Of a stretch of DNA of 35,108 nucleotides, positions 5,274-13,147 are shown piece after piece (position 1 is the stretch's first letter; each line of letters opens with the position of its first letter). Made by a program: the position numbers and the translations under genes. Location: positions 1 through 35,108 of IMG/VR virus record IMGVR_UViG_3300037042_001656. The stretch is one strand, 5' to 3'. Source of the DNA: a virus. Under the pieces are notes generated by a model. It made no database searches. It was not told the origin of the DNA and saw only the letters and a program-made list of their open reading frames with translations.

Positions 5274-7121
5274 TTAATTGATAAAATAAGAGCCTGTAAT
5301 TATTAGCGAATTACCCCAAGCAGCTACTGTTGGCAAATAGATATTTCCGTTTGTAAAAATCAACGCTGCACTCGGGTTGGTAACGCTGCCTGTTATTGCA
5401 CTTGCTGCGCCTACGTTTGCAGGCGTGTAGGGTAGTCCTGTAATAAAGCTAGTTAACGCAGTAGTGCTAATTGTGGATGCTTGCACCTGGACCGTAAAAG
5501 TAATTAGCTTTCCTTGTTTTGTGAATTTGGCATCAGGAAATGAAACTATTCCAGTAGTCGTAAAGCCAGTCAAAGCAGGCGTCCAAGATATAGGCGTTGC
5601 CTCTACACTATCAGCAATAATATTTGCATCTAACCCAGTTTTCAAATACGAAATATTACCGCCAACACCAACCGCAGAATATCTATTTGTTGGCGCTCCG
5701 CCAGTGGCGGCTAGAAATTCACTTGCGGATAATAAAATTTCTGAATTTGTCTGGGCTAAAATCGTAAAACAATTTCCACCTGAGCCGTTAAAAACAAGGT
5801 CGCCTACATTTCTTGCAATTCTGTTGCCTGAAAATTCAATCCTAGATGCGCTTATGTTTTTAAAGAAATAAACTTCTTCGCCTACTGCGCATGACATTGT
5901 ATTTTGATACCCAGCAAAACCGGAGACTGTGCCAGAACATCCTTCAAAAATCATGAAAGAACACTCATCCCCTGTGATGGAATTTGCTTCCGAATCCCAG
6001 CCAAGAATTGACAGACTTCTGACCCCTGAAAAAAGACACCCTGTTTTAAACGGTGAATTTACCGTAACAGCGCATTGGTCGGCAGAGCAGTTAATCAGAG
6101 TTGCAGCGATTGTTGAATCAATGTGATACGGCGTAACAGCTCCTTGCGCCATGCAGGTATCGAACTTAATGGTTGTTCCATCTTTTTTATAAAAAGCAGT
6201 CCGGCAGTTCCAAGAGAAAATTTGCTCAAGAATTGATTCGTAGGTTCCTGTGTTGTCGAACCAAGCCCCCCAGCCACCTTTTACCGTGCAGTTTGAGATT
6301 TTGCAGAATTCTGGCCACTGTGAAGCACCTGTAAATTTAAATCCGTATTTTTCATCATTCCCCAAAGCTACTGTCGGTGTCGTGTTGCCATAATTTATGA
6401 AAAAACCGTCAATTTGAAAGCTGATAAAACTACCCGGAATGTTAACAAACGCAGGGAAGTTCCCGTTTGGTGTAATTATTGTTTGAGTTCGGTTAATTAA
6501 TTTACCAGTTCCCTTAACTCTTTGATTTCCTATTAATAATGATGAGGAAATTAAATAATTTGGATTTGGAAAAATAACATCCATTCCCGTATTTAAAGCC
6601 GCTTGAATAGCAGCAGTATCATCGGTAACCCCATCACCCACAGCGCCAAAGTCTTTCACGCTCACGCTTTCGCGCAGCTTGGCCTGCACTGTTGTGGCTA
6701 CCGCGCCAGCGCCAGCTTGGTCAAAGCCAATCCAGTCTGAGCCGTCATCATCGGCCAAATCTTGAACATTGCCGACTTGCCCTTTGAATCCTATGAAGGA
6801 GACACCAGCAGCGTTTGGGCTGATGCCTGAGCCGTCTGGAAAGTTGTAAACCATCGAGCCTTTGCTGTCCTGCACCAAGATGCTGAAGTTCACGCCATCA
6901 ACGTAGATCTGGGCTGGTGTTCCTGCGCGTGAGACGTAGCCGTTGAGCGTGCGCAGTGGCTGGGGTGCGACGATGGTGAGCGCAGCGTCGTAGTAGGCAA
7001 CGACTGGGTTGGTCTGTGGATTCAGATTCGGCTCGCCAATCCAAACGTAACCGTTCTTTAGTGGCTGCCCATCACGGCCTTGAAAGACCGGGAATGGGAC
7101 TTGAATCGAGAGTGTGGACAT
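5274..7121 (-). CDS. Tailspike with P22-type head-binding domain and beta-helix
   Basis: A 615-residue receptor-binding protein. Residues 1 to about 120 match the P22 tailspike head-binding domain in style (PFPVFQGRDGQPLKNGYVWI, then QIYVDGVNFSILVQDSKGS), which docks to the tail. Residues about 153-175 (VKDFGAVGDGVTDDTAAIQ) are the start signature of pectate-lyase-like right-handed beta-helices. A long helix body and a C-terminal beta domain (ISWTPALTGF onwards) follow, probably for trimer stability. It would bind, and perhaps cleave, a surface polysaccharide. P22 gp9 has a similar length. The DNA becomes visibly AT-rich downstream of the domain junction near 6640, which suggests exchange of the receptor part. 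Confidence 0.88.
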   Translation of the reverse strand: MSTLSIQVPFPVFQGRDGQPLKNGYVWIGEPNLNPQTNPVVAYYDAALTIVAPQPLRTLNGYVSRAGTPAQIYVDGVNFSILVQDSKGSMVYNFPDGSGISPNAAGVSFIGFKGQVGNVQDLADDDGSDWIGFDQAGAGAVATTVQAKLRESVSVKDFGAVGDGVTDDTAAIQAALNTGMDVIFPNPNYLISSSLLIGNQRVKGTGKLINRTQTIITPNGNFPAFVNIPGSFISFQIDGFFINYGNTTPTVALGNDEKYGFKFTGASQWPEFCKISNCTVKGGWGAWFDNTGTYESILEQIFSWNCRTAFYKKDGTTIKFDTCMAQGAVTPYHIDSTIAATLINCSADQCAVTVNSPFKTGCLFSGVRSLSILGWDSEANSITGDECSFMIFEGCSGTVSGFAGYQNTMSCAVGEEVYFFKNISASRIEFSGNRIARNVGDLVFNGSGGNCFTILAQTNSEILLSASEFLAATGGAPTNRYSAVGVGGNISYLKTGLDANIIADSVEATPISWTPALTGFTTTGIVSFPDAKFTKQGKLITFTVQVQASTISTTALTSFITGLPYTPANVGAASAITGSVTNPSAALIFTNGNIYLPTVAAWGNSLIITGSYFIN

Positions 7122-7152
7122 TTACTGGTTCTCCTGGATGGTGGATTGTCGC

Positions 7153-9084
7153 TCAAGGCTGCACGGGTGGCAATGCGTTGAGGGCTTCATTAATCTTGGC
7201 CTTGGTGCGCCCTTCCTGGCGCATCTTAATGATCTGGCGCAGGCCAGATGCCACTGGAAGTGGCAGGCCCGTGAGTGCGCCTGTGGCACCGGCTTCTGCG
7301 ATGGCTGCCATGAGCGTGCCTGCTGTGCCTGAGCTGTTTACCAGTGTGCCTGGTGGCACTGTGGTCACGTAGCGCACAACGTCATCGAGATCGCGCACGG
7401 TCTGTGCGTTTTTCTTGCCAAGGATGACATCAAGTCGGCCATTGGCATCGAGGGCTTGCACGGACTGGTGCAGCTTGGCTGGAGAGATCAAGGGCCGGTC
7501 TTGTGAGTCCATGCCCATGCCCTTGGTGGCCTCGTCTCTGAGGTGACGAACGGTAGCGCCTTGCAGCTCTTTGAAGGCTTGCTGGCCGTCTTTGCCGCTG
7601 GTCAGGAGGACGCGCTTCAAGAACGTGATCTCTTCGGGCGACGAGTTCAAGATGGACTTGCGGAAAACCTGGTCGGCTGCTACCTGGGGATCTTCCATGC
7701 CTTTGCGGTTTTTGATGAGACGGGCGACGATGGCGCGGTTCTCGAACTTGCGAGCTTGGTCGATGCGGGTCTGACGGGCCTTTTTGTAGAGGTCTCCACC
7801 CATGCCCTCTGTCTCAACGTCGAATGCACGTTTGAGGCTGCCGCCGTGGAACTGATCTGCGCCCTCAAAGCCTGCACGCTGGAAGGTCTGGCGCAGGCTT
7901 TCTGCTTGGCGCAAGGTGATGGGTTGGGCCACGAGCCTGCCGTCTGCGTCTGGGACTGCTGCGCCGATGGCAATGGCCTTCTGCTGTGCTGCCTTGAGGA
8001 TGGGGGCCAGGTCGCCTTCTGGGATGTTCTCGTTGATGTAGTCCACCACCGAGCTGAGGGTGACGTTGTTCTCCAGCTCGCCAGCTTTCTCGGCTGCTTT
8101 GTAAGCTGCGCGAGTCTTGTTCTTGGCGGCTGTGAGGCCTTCGGTCAGGGACTTGACGACAGCGCCTCCTGTGGACGACAAGTCCATGAGCTGGGCGTCT
8201 GTCATCTCTGCGAGTGCGTCAAAGTTCTGCAAGGCTTGCAGGTTGTTTTCTTCTGCACGCTGGCGCAGGGGGCCGCCCAGATCGCTCTTGATCTGTTCCT
8301 TTTCAAAGGCCAGCTGCTGGGCGTCCCTGGTGGCCGCGCCTTTGGTGAGCTGCACCGGTACTGGAAGGCTTTCTGCTGTCGTAGTGCGACGCAATGCCTC
8401 TGGTGTGGCTGCTGCACCAACAGAAGCGCGTGCGCCTGCTGCTGGGGCTGTGGCGGTCACGGCTGGGGTCTCCATGCCCAAGGTCTCGCGCACGGCTGTG
8501 GTGGCCGCTTGCACTGGCTTGGCGATGGCTTGGCCTGTTGTCCTGGCCGCCTGCTGCACTGCGGCTGCACCGCGCTGTGCTGTGGCCTGCGTGATTGGGG
8601 CTGCGCTGCGTGCTGCCTGAGTGAGAGCGCCTGGTGCTGCAATCATGGGCAGGACGGGCGGCAGGACGTTGGCCAGGACTTGACCCACGGCTTGCACCTG
8701 CTCTTGGCCAGCTTGGGTGCGTGGCTGGTAGGTGAGCGCTTGAGCGCCAGCGGCTGCTGCCTTCTCGACCGCACGCACAGCTTCTGGCGTTCCGAACTGA
8801 CCGGACAGGATCTGCTGAGATAAACCCTGGAGAGTGCCGGCCAGTGTGCCGAGCGTGCCACCGACTGCGCCAGTGCCAAGAGTCAGGGCTGTTTCTCCAG
8901 CGCCTACGATCTGATCCATCACGCCTGGCTGCTGTGGTGCTGGTGCGTTCTGTCTTTGGAACGTGGCCGTGTTTTCTTCGCCCTTGGCAAGCTGGTAAGC
9001 CTGGGCCACGGTGTCGAACTCAGGAGTCCCGCGCTTGGAGGAATTCTTGACGATCCAAGATGCGTATTCGTCAGCGGTCGCCAT
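7153..9084 (-). CDS. Internal virion/DNA ejection protein, P22 gp16-like position
   Basis: A 643-residue protein. It starts with ADEYASWIVKNSSKRGTPEF, which I recognise from large internal proteins of short-tailed phages, then a Gly/Ala-rich stretch able to enter a membrane (GTGAVGGTLGTLAGTL, about 70-90), an Ala/Thr-rich linker and a long charged helical C-terminal half. In P22 the gene in this place, 16 (609 residues), encodes a protein ejected with the DNA that helps it cross the inner membrane. Position after gp7/gp20-like genes and before the tailspike matches P22 order, so the role is assigned mainly from synteny and composition. Starts directly after the upstream stop. Confidence 0.7.
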   Translation of the reverse strand: MATADEYASWIVKNSSKRGTPEFDTVAQAYQLAKGEENTATFQRQNAPAPQQPGVMDQIVGAGETALTLGTGAVGGTLGTLAGTLQGLSQQILSGQFGTPEAVRAVEKAAAAGAQALTYQPRTQAGQEQVQAVGQVLANVLPPVLPMIAAPGALTQAARSAAPITQATAQRGAAAVQQAARTTGQAIAKPVQAATTAVRETLGMETPAVTATAPAAGARASVGAAATPEALRRTTTAESLPVPVQLTKGAATRDAQQLAFEKEQIKSDLGGPLRQRAEENNLQALQNFDALAEMTDAQLMDLSSTGGAVVKSLTEGLTAAKNKTRAAYKAAEKAGELENNVTLSSVVDYINENIPEGDLAPILKAAQQKAIAIGAAVPDADGRLVAQPITLRQAESLRQTFQRAGFEGADQFHGGSLKRAFDVETEGMGGDLYKKARQTRIDQARKFENRAIVARLIKNRKGMEDPQVAADQVFRKSILNSSPEEITFLKRVLLTSGKDGQQAFKELQGATVRHLRDEATKGMGMDSQDRPLISPAKLHQSVQALDANGRLDVILGKKNAQTVRDLDDVVRYVTTVPPGTLVNSSGTAGTLMAAIAEAGATGALTGLPLPVASGLRQIIKMRQEGRTKAKINEALNALPPVQP

Positions 9085-10590
9085 TTATCGGCCTCCTGCA
9101 AGGATTGCGTCAGCTTGTGACCGAACATTGTTCTGCGCTGCACCGGGGTTTGGATTGCTTGGCGTCGGGATTTTATCTACCTGTGAGCTGCTTCCACCGG
9201 AGGCGTATTTCTTGTTTACGTCGATGGCTACGCGCTGGCTGAAATCATTGAATGTCTCGCCTGGCTTGACTGCGTAGTCACCAGCGGTAAACGATGATCC
9301 GGCGCGGGTGAGGGTGCCACGGTTTTGAGCAAGCCAGTCGGTCTTTGCATTGCTGACGGATGATTCAATGTCTTGGAGCTTAGCCATGCCCTTGAGGAAT
9401 TGCGCGATGCTTTTTGAGTCCGATGTATCTTTTGGAAAGCCTTTGAGGGCCATTTCAATGTCTTTGTCGGTGGCTGGGCCGGGTGGAAGTGATTTGATGG
9501 CCGCTTGATTGCGCAGGCGTGTGTACTCTTGACGCAAAGACGTTTCGTAGCCTTCCGCGCCAATGGTTGATTTTGCAAACTCTCCAAGGGTTGCGAGCTT
9601 CCCGTAACCGCCTAATCCTTCGATTCTCTTGGCTAGGTCATTAAATTGATCGGCTGATTGCTTGGCCACTGCACCAGAAACGGCTGCTTCATTAATGAGT
9701 TTGCGGGTATCGGCTGGAATGTCATTCAGGTTTTTCTGAATGCTTGATAGCTTTTCTGCTACGGTTGCCGCTGTGGTTTGCTGGTCTAGCTTGAGTCGTG
9801 ATGATCGATCACCGATTTGGCTTCTCAGATTCTTTACGTCCCAGCCTATTTTGTCTAACCCAGCAAGCTCAACCTTTTCGGCATACTTCGCTGTTACTTT
9901 CGCCTTGTCAGCATCTGCCTTTGCTTTGGCTGCGTCTGCCGCTGCCTTTTCTGGCGCGTTGGTGGCGGTGGCCTGCGCTGTGATGGCGTCTGCTACGGCT
10001 TTGTCAGCGGATGCAATCTTTTGGCGCAACTCTGCTGGGGCTTGCGCTTCTGTTCTGCGTTCACCGCCAAATTTGACGGCACTCTCGATGACCTTATCGC
10101 CACCAGGCATCTGGGAGATGGTGAAGCCAAAATAGTCTTCGGTGGCCTTTGGGTTTTCTTTGGCCACGTCGCGCCAGGTCTCCAAGAACATGGCACCTTC
10201 GTTGTCGCCGCTGTTGCGCTTGGCTTCAATCTGACGCTCAAGCAGGCTGATGGCAATCTCTGGCTTGCCAGCTTTGAAGGCGGAGAAAACCTGGCCAGAT
10301 TGCTGCAAGGCATTTTGCTGACGCTCGCCTGACAACATGCCGAAACTCTCGCGTACGGACTTGGCCTGAGCTTCTGGCAAGACCATGGCAAGGTTGGCAT
10401 AGTCGGCTGCGGTTGCACCAGGCTGGCGCAGTTTTGTGAAGCCTTCCTGAATCAGCTTCTGATTGGCCATCTGCTGCTGTTGCTGCTCTTGCTTGAGCCT
10501 GGTGTCTTGGATGGCTGCGCCTGTTTGGAAGGCGCTCAAAAATGACTGCGTTGGGTCTTGGATCTCGACCCCGTAGTTGATGGGTTGCAT
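9085..10590 (-). CDS. Internal virion/DNA ejection protein, P22 gp20-like position
   Basis: A 501-residue, mostly helical protein. A glutamine run lies near the start (KQEQQQQQMANQ), an Ala/Lys coiled coil sits in the middle (EKAAADAAKAKADADKAKV), and the C-terminus is Ser/Pro/Asn-rich. It carries no enzyme motif. P22 gp20 (471 residues) holds the same place between gp7 and gp16 and is ejected into the cell with the genome. Assignment rests on gene order, length and composition. The start at 10590 shares one base with the upstream stop (TGATG) and has the strong ribosome site GGAGGT. Confidence 0.68.
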   Translation of the reverse strand: MQPINYGVEIQDPTQSFLSAFQTGAAIQDTRLKQEQQQQQMANQKLIQEGFTKLRQPGATAADYANLAMVLPEAQAKSVRESFGMLSGERQQNALQQSGQVFSAFKAGKPEIAISLLERQIEAKRNSGDNEGAMFLETWRDVAKENPKATEDYFGFTISQMPGGDKVIESAVKFGGERRTEAQAPAELRQKIASADKAVADAITAQATATNAPEKAAADAAKAKADADKAKVTAKYAEKVELAGLDKIGWDVKNLRSQIGDRSSRLKLDQQTTAATVAEKLSSIQKNLNDIPADTRKLINEAAVSGAVAKQSADQFNDLAKRIEGLGGYGKLATLGEFAKSTIGAEGYETSLRQEYTRLRNQAAIKSLPPGPATDKDIEMALKGFPKDTSDSKSIAQFLKGMAKLQDIESSVSNAKTDWLAQNRGTLTRAGSSFTAGDYAVKPGETFNDFSQRVAIDVNKKYASGGSSSQVDKIPTPSNPNPGAAQNNVRSQADAILAGGR

Positions 10591-11237
10591 CAGAATTTAC
10601 CTCCAAGGCCGCTGAACAAACCGAGGCCTCCAGAAATTGCGGAAGGGATTGCGCCGAATGCGCGACCCTGGGCGATCTCAGCGCCAGCTGCTGCTGCACC
10701 TTGTTGGCCGAGCAGGTTGGTCACGTTGGTGCCCATCGTCTGTGCTGCTGCACCAGTGCCTGCGGCTGCGTTTTGGCCAAGGGTGGTGAGGCCACCGAGT
10801 CGGCCGTATTGCTGGTCGATCAGGCTGGAGAGCAAGGCTGGGCGAAACTGTGCAAGTGCGCCCTGTAGGTTTCCGCCACGCAAGCCACCAGTGGCCGATG
10901 CGTTTTGAAGAAGTGCGTTTTCACCCTGCTGTTGCAAGGCCTGGAAAGTCTGACCGCCCTGAATGCGCTCGATGGCTGCGCGTTCGGCCTCTGGGCCTTT
11001 CAGACCCAAGAAGGCTTGCTGCGCTTCAAGGGCTGGGACTCCGGCCTCGGTGTAAGGCTTGAGCAGCTCTTGAACTTTGTCGAACTGGCGACGCTGCTCT
11101 TGGATGCCTGCCTCTGATGCTGCGCCTTGAATGGCTGCTGCGTCCTGGGCCGCTTCGCCTTGCATGTAGCCAGAAACGAGTGTGGCACCACCGACGGCAA
11201 TGCCTGCCAGTGCTGCGCCTGTTAGTCCGAATGTCAT
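10590..11237 (-). CDS. Internal virion/DNA transfer protein, P22 gp7-like
   Basis: A 215-residue protein with an N-terminal hydrophobic Gly/Ala segment (GAALAGIAVGGATLVSGYM), a helical centre (EQRRQFDKVQELLKPYTEAG) and Gly-rich regions (NASATGGLRGGNLQGALA, then SGGLGLFSGLGGKF at the end). This is the familiar pattern of gp7-type DNA transfer proteins in podoviruses, which are packaged inside the head and ejected first. P22 gp7 has 229 residues. It overlaps the upstream cupin-like gene as ATGA. Confidence 0.75.
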   Translation of the reverse strand: MTFGLTGAALAGIAVGGATLVSGYMQGEAAQDAAAIQGAASEAGIQEQRRQFDKVQELLKPYTEAGVPALEAQQAFLGLKGPEAERAAIERIQGGQTFQALQQQGENALLQNASATGGLRGGNLQGALAQFRPALLSSLIDQQYGRLGGLTTLGQNAAAGTGAAAQTMGTNVTNLLGQQGAAAAGAEIAQGRAFGAIPSAISGGLGLFSGLGGKF

Positions 11238-11692
11238 TTTGATTCCTCCAGGTGCGCTGTTTTGCCAACCTCAAGGGCTGGCGCTGGCGCTGGAATGGTG
11301 AACATATCCCACAAGGCTTGCGGGTCTTGCTCGTTGCTTGGGTTTGCGTGAAAGGTGGTGACTTCGACATCGGTCAAAGCAATGCCAGCACGCTTAGTGC
11401 CGATCTTTGAAATGCTCATGTCGCCTGGTCCGAGGGTGCGTGGGACGCTGTCTGTGCTGACAATCAGCTCGCCCTTACGCACCAGGAAAAAGGATTCCTC
11501 TTTGTGGACTGCGCCAGTCAGGATTGTGCCTGCTGGTATGTGCATGGTGCGAGCGTAGAGGCCGTTGCAGAAGGCGTGATCGACCGGCATCTCAACCTGT
11601 GGGAGCTTGAGCAGCTCGGCCTCCAGGCGATAGATGGGCAAGTGCGCTGCTGGCACTTGCTTTTCCATTTCCTGAATCGTGACGTTGCTCAT
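11234..11692 (-). CDS. Cupin-like protein within the virion gene cluster
   Basis: A 152-residue protein with a single beta-barrel pattern typical of cupins: YARTMHIPAGTILTGAVHKE, then FFLVRKGELIVS and TLGPGDMSIS, and GTKRAGIALTDVEVTTFH. Related cupin-like proteins occur among structural genes of other phages, but I know of no defined role. The histidine in GAVHKE and the late TTFH could bind a metal. The start at 11692 is chosen because AGGAG stands six bases upstream. The frame is open further, to ATGs at 11758 and 11764 with no good ribosome site; those would close the 79-base gap to the upstream gene, so they remain possible. Confidence 0.65.
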   Translation of the reverse strand: MSNVTIQEMEKQVPAAHLPIYRLEAELLKLPQVEMPVDHAFCNGLYARTMHIPAGTILTGAVHKEESFFLVRKGELIVSTDSVPRTLGPGDMSISKIGTKRAGIALTDVEVTTFHANPSNEQDPQALWDMFTIPAPAPALEVGKTAHLEESK

Positions 11693-11771
11693 GGGGCACT
11701 CCTGCGAAGGGTGAGCCACTGGCAGCTCGGTCAGCTCAGTGCGGCGATTGTCCCACATTTGCATAGTCTGT

Positions 11772-12170
11772 TCAATCCATCTCAAATTCGCGCTCTTCCC
11801 AGGCCTGGCAAGCACGCAGGTCGTGGCATATGAAGTCGAATTTGGTGCAGTAGCCTCGGAAGCCTGCATTGGTGTCCCAGGCGTTGCGCGGGATGCGCTC
11901 CATCTTGGCCTGAGTCATGGTGCTGTTGTCGTAATATTCGCAGTTCGAGCAGCGACGACGACGGGCTTCTTTCTCGTCCACTTGCATTGCCTGGCCAAGC
12001 GCGACCCAGTACACTTTGTTGGCTGTGGGCTCGTTGCTGGGGTTTTCTGGGCCAAGCATCCAGTCGTCGATGGCGATCTGGGTATTCTTCTTGTTCTCGG
12101 CTGTGCTGATGAATTCTTCCTCCATCGGCAGGCCCATAAAGCCCTTGGGCATCATCATGAATTTGTCCAT
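11772..12170 (-). CDS. Cys-motif protein in the virion cluster, unknown
   Basis: A 132-residue protein with a Met-rich N-terminus (MDKFMMMPKGFMGLPM) and a C-terminal cysteine module: C74, C77, C108, C115 and C121, in the order CSNC, GYC, FIC, CQAW. The pattern suggests metal binding. It sits where P22 carries gene 14, but I see no similarity that supports that identity. The start at 12170 has AAGGAGAACAGC upstream. A similar CxxC...C...CxxW arrangement occurs in three other proteins of this phage (1927-2643, 33840-34031 and the end of 31229-32254). Confidence 0.6.
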   Translation of the reverse strand: MDKFMMMPKGFMGLPMEEEFISTAENKKNTQIAIDDWMLGPENPSNEPTANKVYWVALGQAMQVDEKEARRRRCSNCEYYDNSTMTQAKMERIPRNAWDTNAGFRGYCTKFDFICHDLRACQAWEEREFEMD

Positions 12171-12184
12171 GCTGTTCTCCTTGA

Positions 12185-12520
12185 TTAAGTGATTTCGCGG
12201 CCAGAGGCGCGGATGGTCAGTGATGTGGCTGCGCTGGCGATCGTGCTGATGAAGCCGCCAGGATCAAGTGCTTGGCCGACCAGCTCTGGGCAGGTGTAGG
12301 TCTCATCGGGCGAGATGGCGCGGGTGTCCAGAATAAGGTTGGATGCGCCTGGGCTGCCACCACTGGTTACCAAGTTAACACTGATCGTCACGTTGCCTGC
12401 GCTGGTGTTGGTGATGGTGAATTTGTCAATGATGGCTTTGCAGTTGGTGGCTGTGTACTGCGTGGTCTGGGCGTTCTCGGCCTGCTTTGCTGGGATCAGC
12501 ACCTTGATGGATACGGTCAT
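12185..12520 (-). CDS. Beta-sandwich-type structural protein, unknown
   Basis: A 111-residue protein that is mainly alternating hydrophobic and polar residues (DKFTITNTSAGNVTISVNLV, SNLILDTRAISPDET, SLTIRASGREI), the look of an immunoglobulin-like or capsid-decoration beta-sandwich. No signal peptide or membrane helix is visible. It lies between the needle candidate and the Cys-motif gene, inside the virion cluster, with gaps of only 9 and 14 bases. A structural role is inferred from position and composition. Confidence 0.55.
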   Translation of the reverse strand: MTVSIKVLIPAKQAENAQTTQYTATNCKAIIDKFTITNTSAGNVTISVNLVTSGGSPGASNLILDTRAISPDETYTCPELVGQALDPGGFISTIASAATSLTIRASGREIT

Positions 12521-12529
12521 GGTTTTTCC

Positions 12530-13147
12530 TTATGTTGGTGCAACGTATGCGGTGATGATGCCATTGGTGAAGGTCAGAGAGCCGTTTGCTCCTAAGGCTG
12601 TGAGCTTTGCCAATGCTGCTGAGCCTGAGATGCCGACGTTCTGAAACGCCAGCGTGCCAAGACCACTGACGGCAATCGTAATCGCCCCGGCTGTGTTGGT
12701 GATGGTGATGTTTGCGCCAGGCGTAAGCGTGGCCTTGGTCAGCGTGTTTCCTGTGCTATTGCCGATCAGAAGCTCACCATTGGTGAAGGTGCTTTGACCT
12801 GTGCCGCCCGAGTCTACGGGCAACGGGGGAACGAGGCCTGAAATCTTGCCGCCCGTGATGTTTACGTTGTCTGAGTTCTGTGGGGAAAGCGTTCCAAGCT
12901 CTGATCTTGGGGCCAGTGCCAGCAACTCCACGGCATTGGCCAAGCGGCTGATCTGCGCCAATGCCTCGTTTGCTGTGGCCGCTGCGTTATCCGCCTGGTA
13001 CTCAAAGTCGGTTCCAATGATGACTTGAATCTGATCGACTGTGGAGAACAGCAGCTCGAACTGCCTGATCTGTTGCTGGTCGGTCAGGAAGGTTGCGAGT
13101 TGATCTCGCGTCAGGTTGAGCCTGCGGGATGTTGGTGCTGTGGCCAT
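12530..13147 (-). CDS. Candidate tail needle/fibre, P22 gp26 position
   Basis: A 205-residue protein that directly follows the gp10-like gene, sharing one base (TGATG), as gene 26 follows gene 10 in P22. The N-terminal 60 residues are helical (LTRDQLATFLTDQQQIRQF), then comes a short coiled coil (NAAATANEALAQISRLANAVELL). The C-terminal half is Gly/Thr/Asn-rich beta, with a fibre-type motif (PPLPVDSGGTGQSTFTNG) followed by LLIGNSTGNTLTKATLTPG. P22 gp26 is a trimeric needle of 233 residues that plugs the tail. The helical-to-beta layout fits a trimeric needle or short fibre; the beta half could be a host-contacting tip. Confidence 0.55.
   Translation of the reverse strand: MATAPTSRRLNLTRDQLATFLTDQQQIRQFELLFSTVDQIQVIIGTDFEYQADNAAATANEALAQISRLANAVELLALAPRSELGTLSPQNSDNVNITGGKISGLVPPLPVDSGGTGQSTFTNGELLIGNSTGNTLTKATLTPGANITITNTAGAITIAVSGLGTLAFQNVGISGSAALAKLTALGANGSLTFTNGIITAYVAPT

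Noticed and set aside
7114-7372. Plus-strand frames near the tailspike start
   Set aside because: Antisense to the end of the gp16-like gene and the tailspike start, with no supporting signals.
7543-8823. Plus-strand 426-codon open frame opposite the gp16-like gene
   Set aside because: It lies wholly antisense to a better supported gene; its protein is Cys/Gly/Leu-rich with no domain. Such long antisense frames arise from the Ala/Gln-rich codon use of the real gene.
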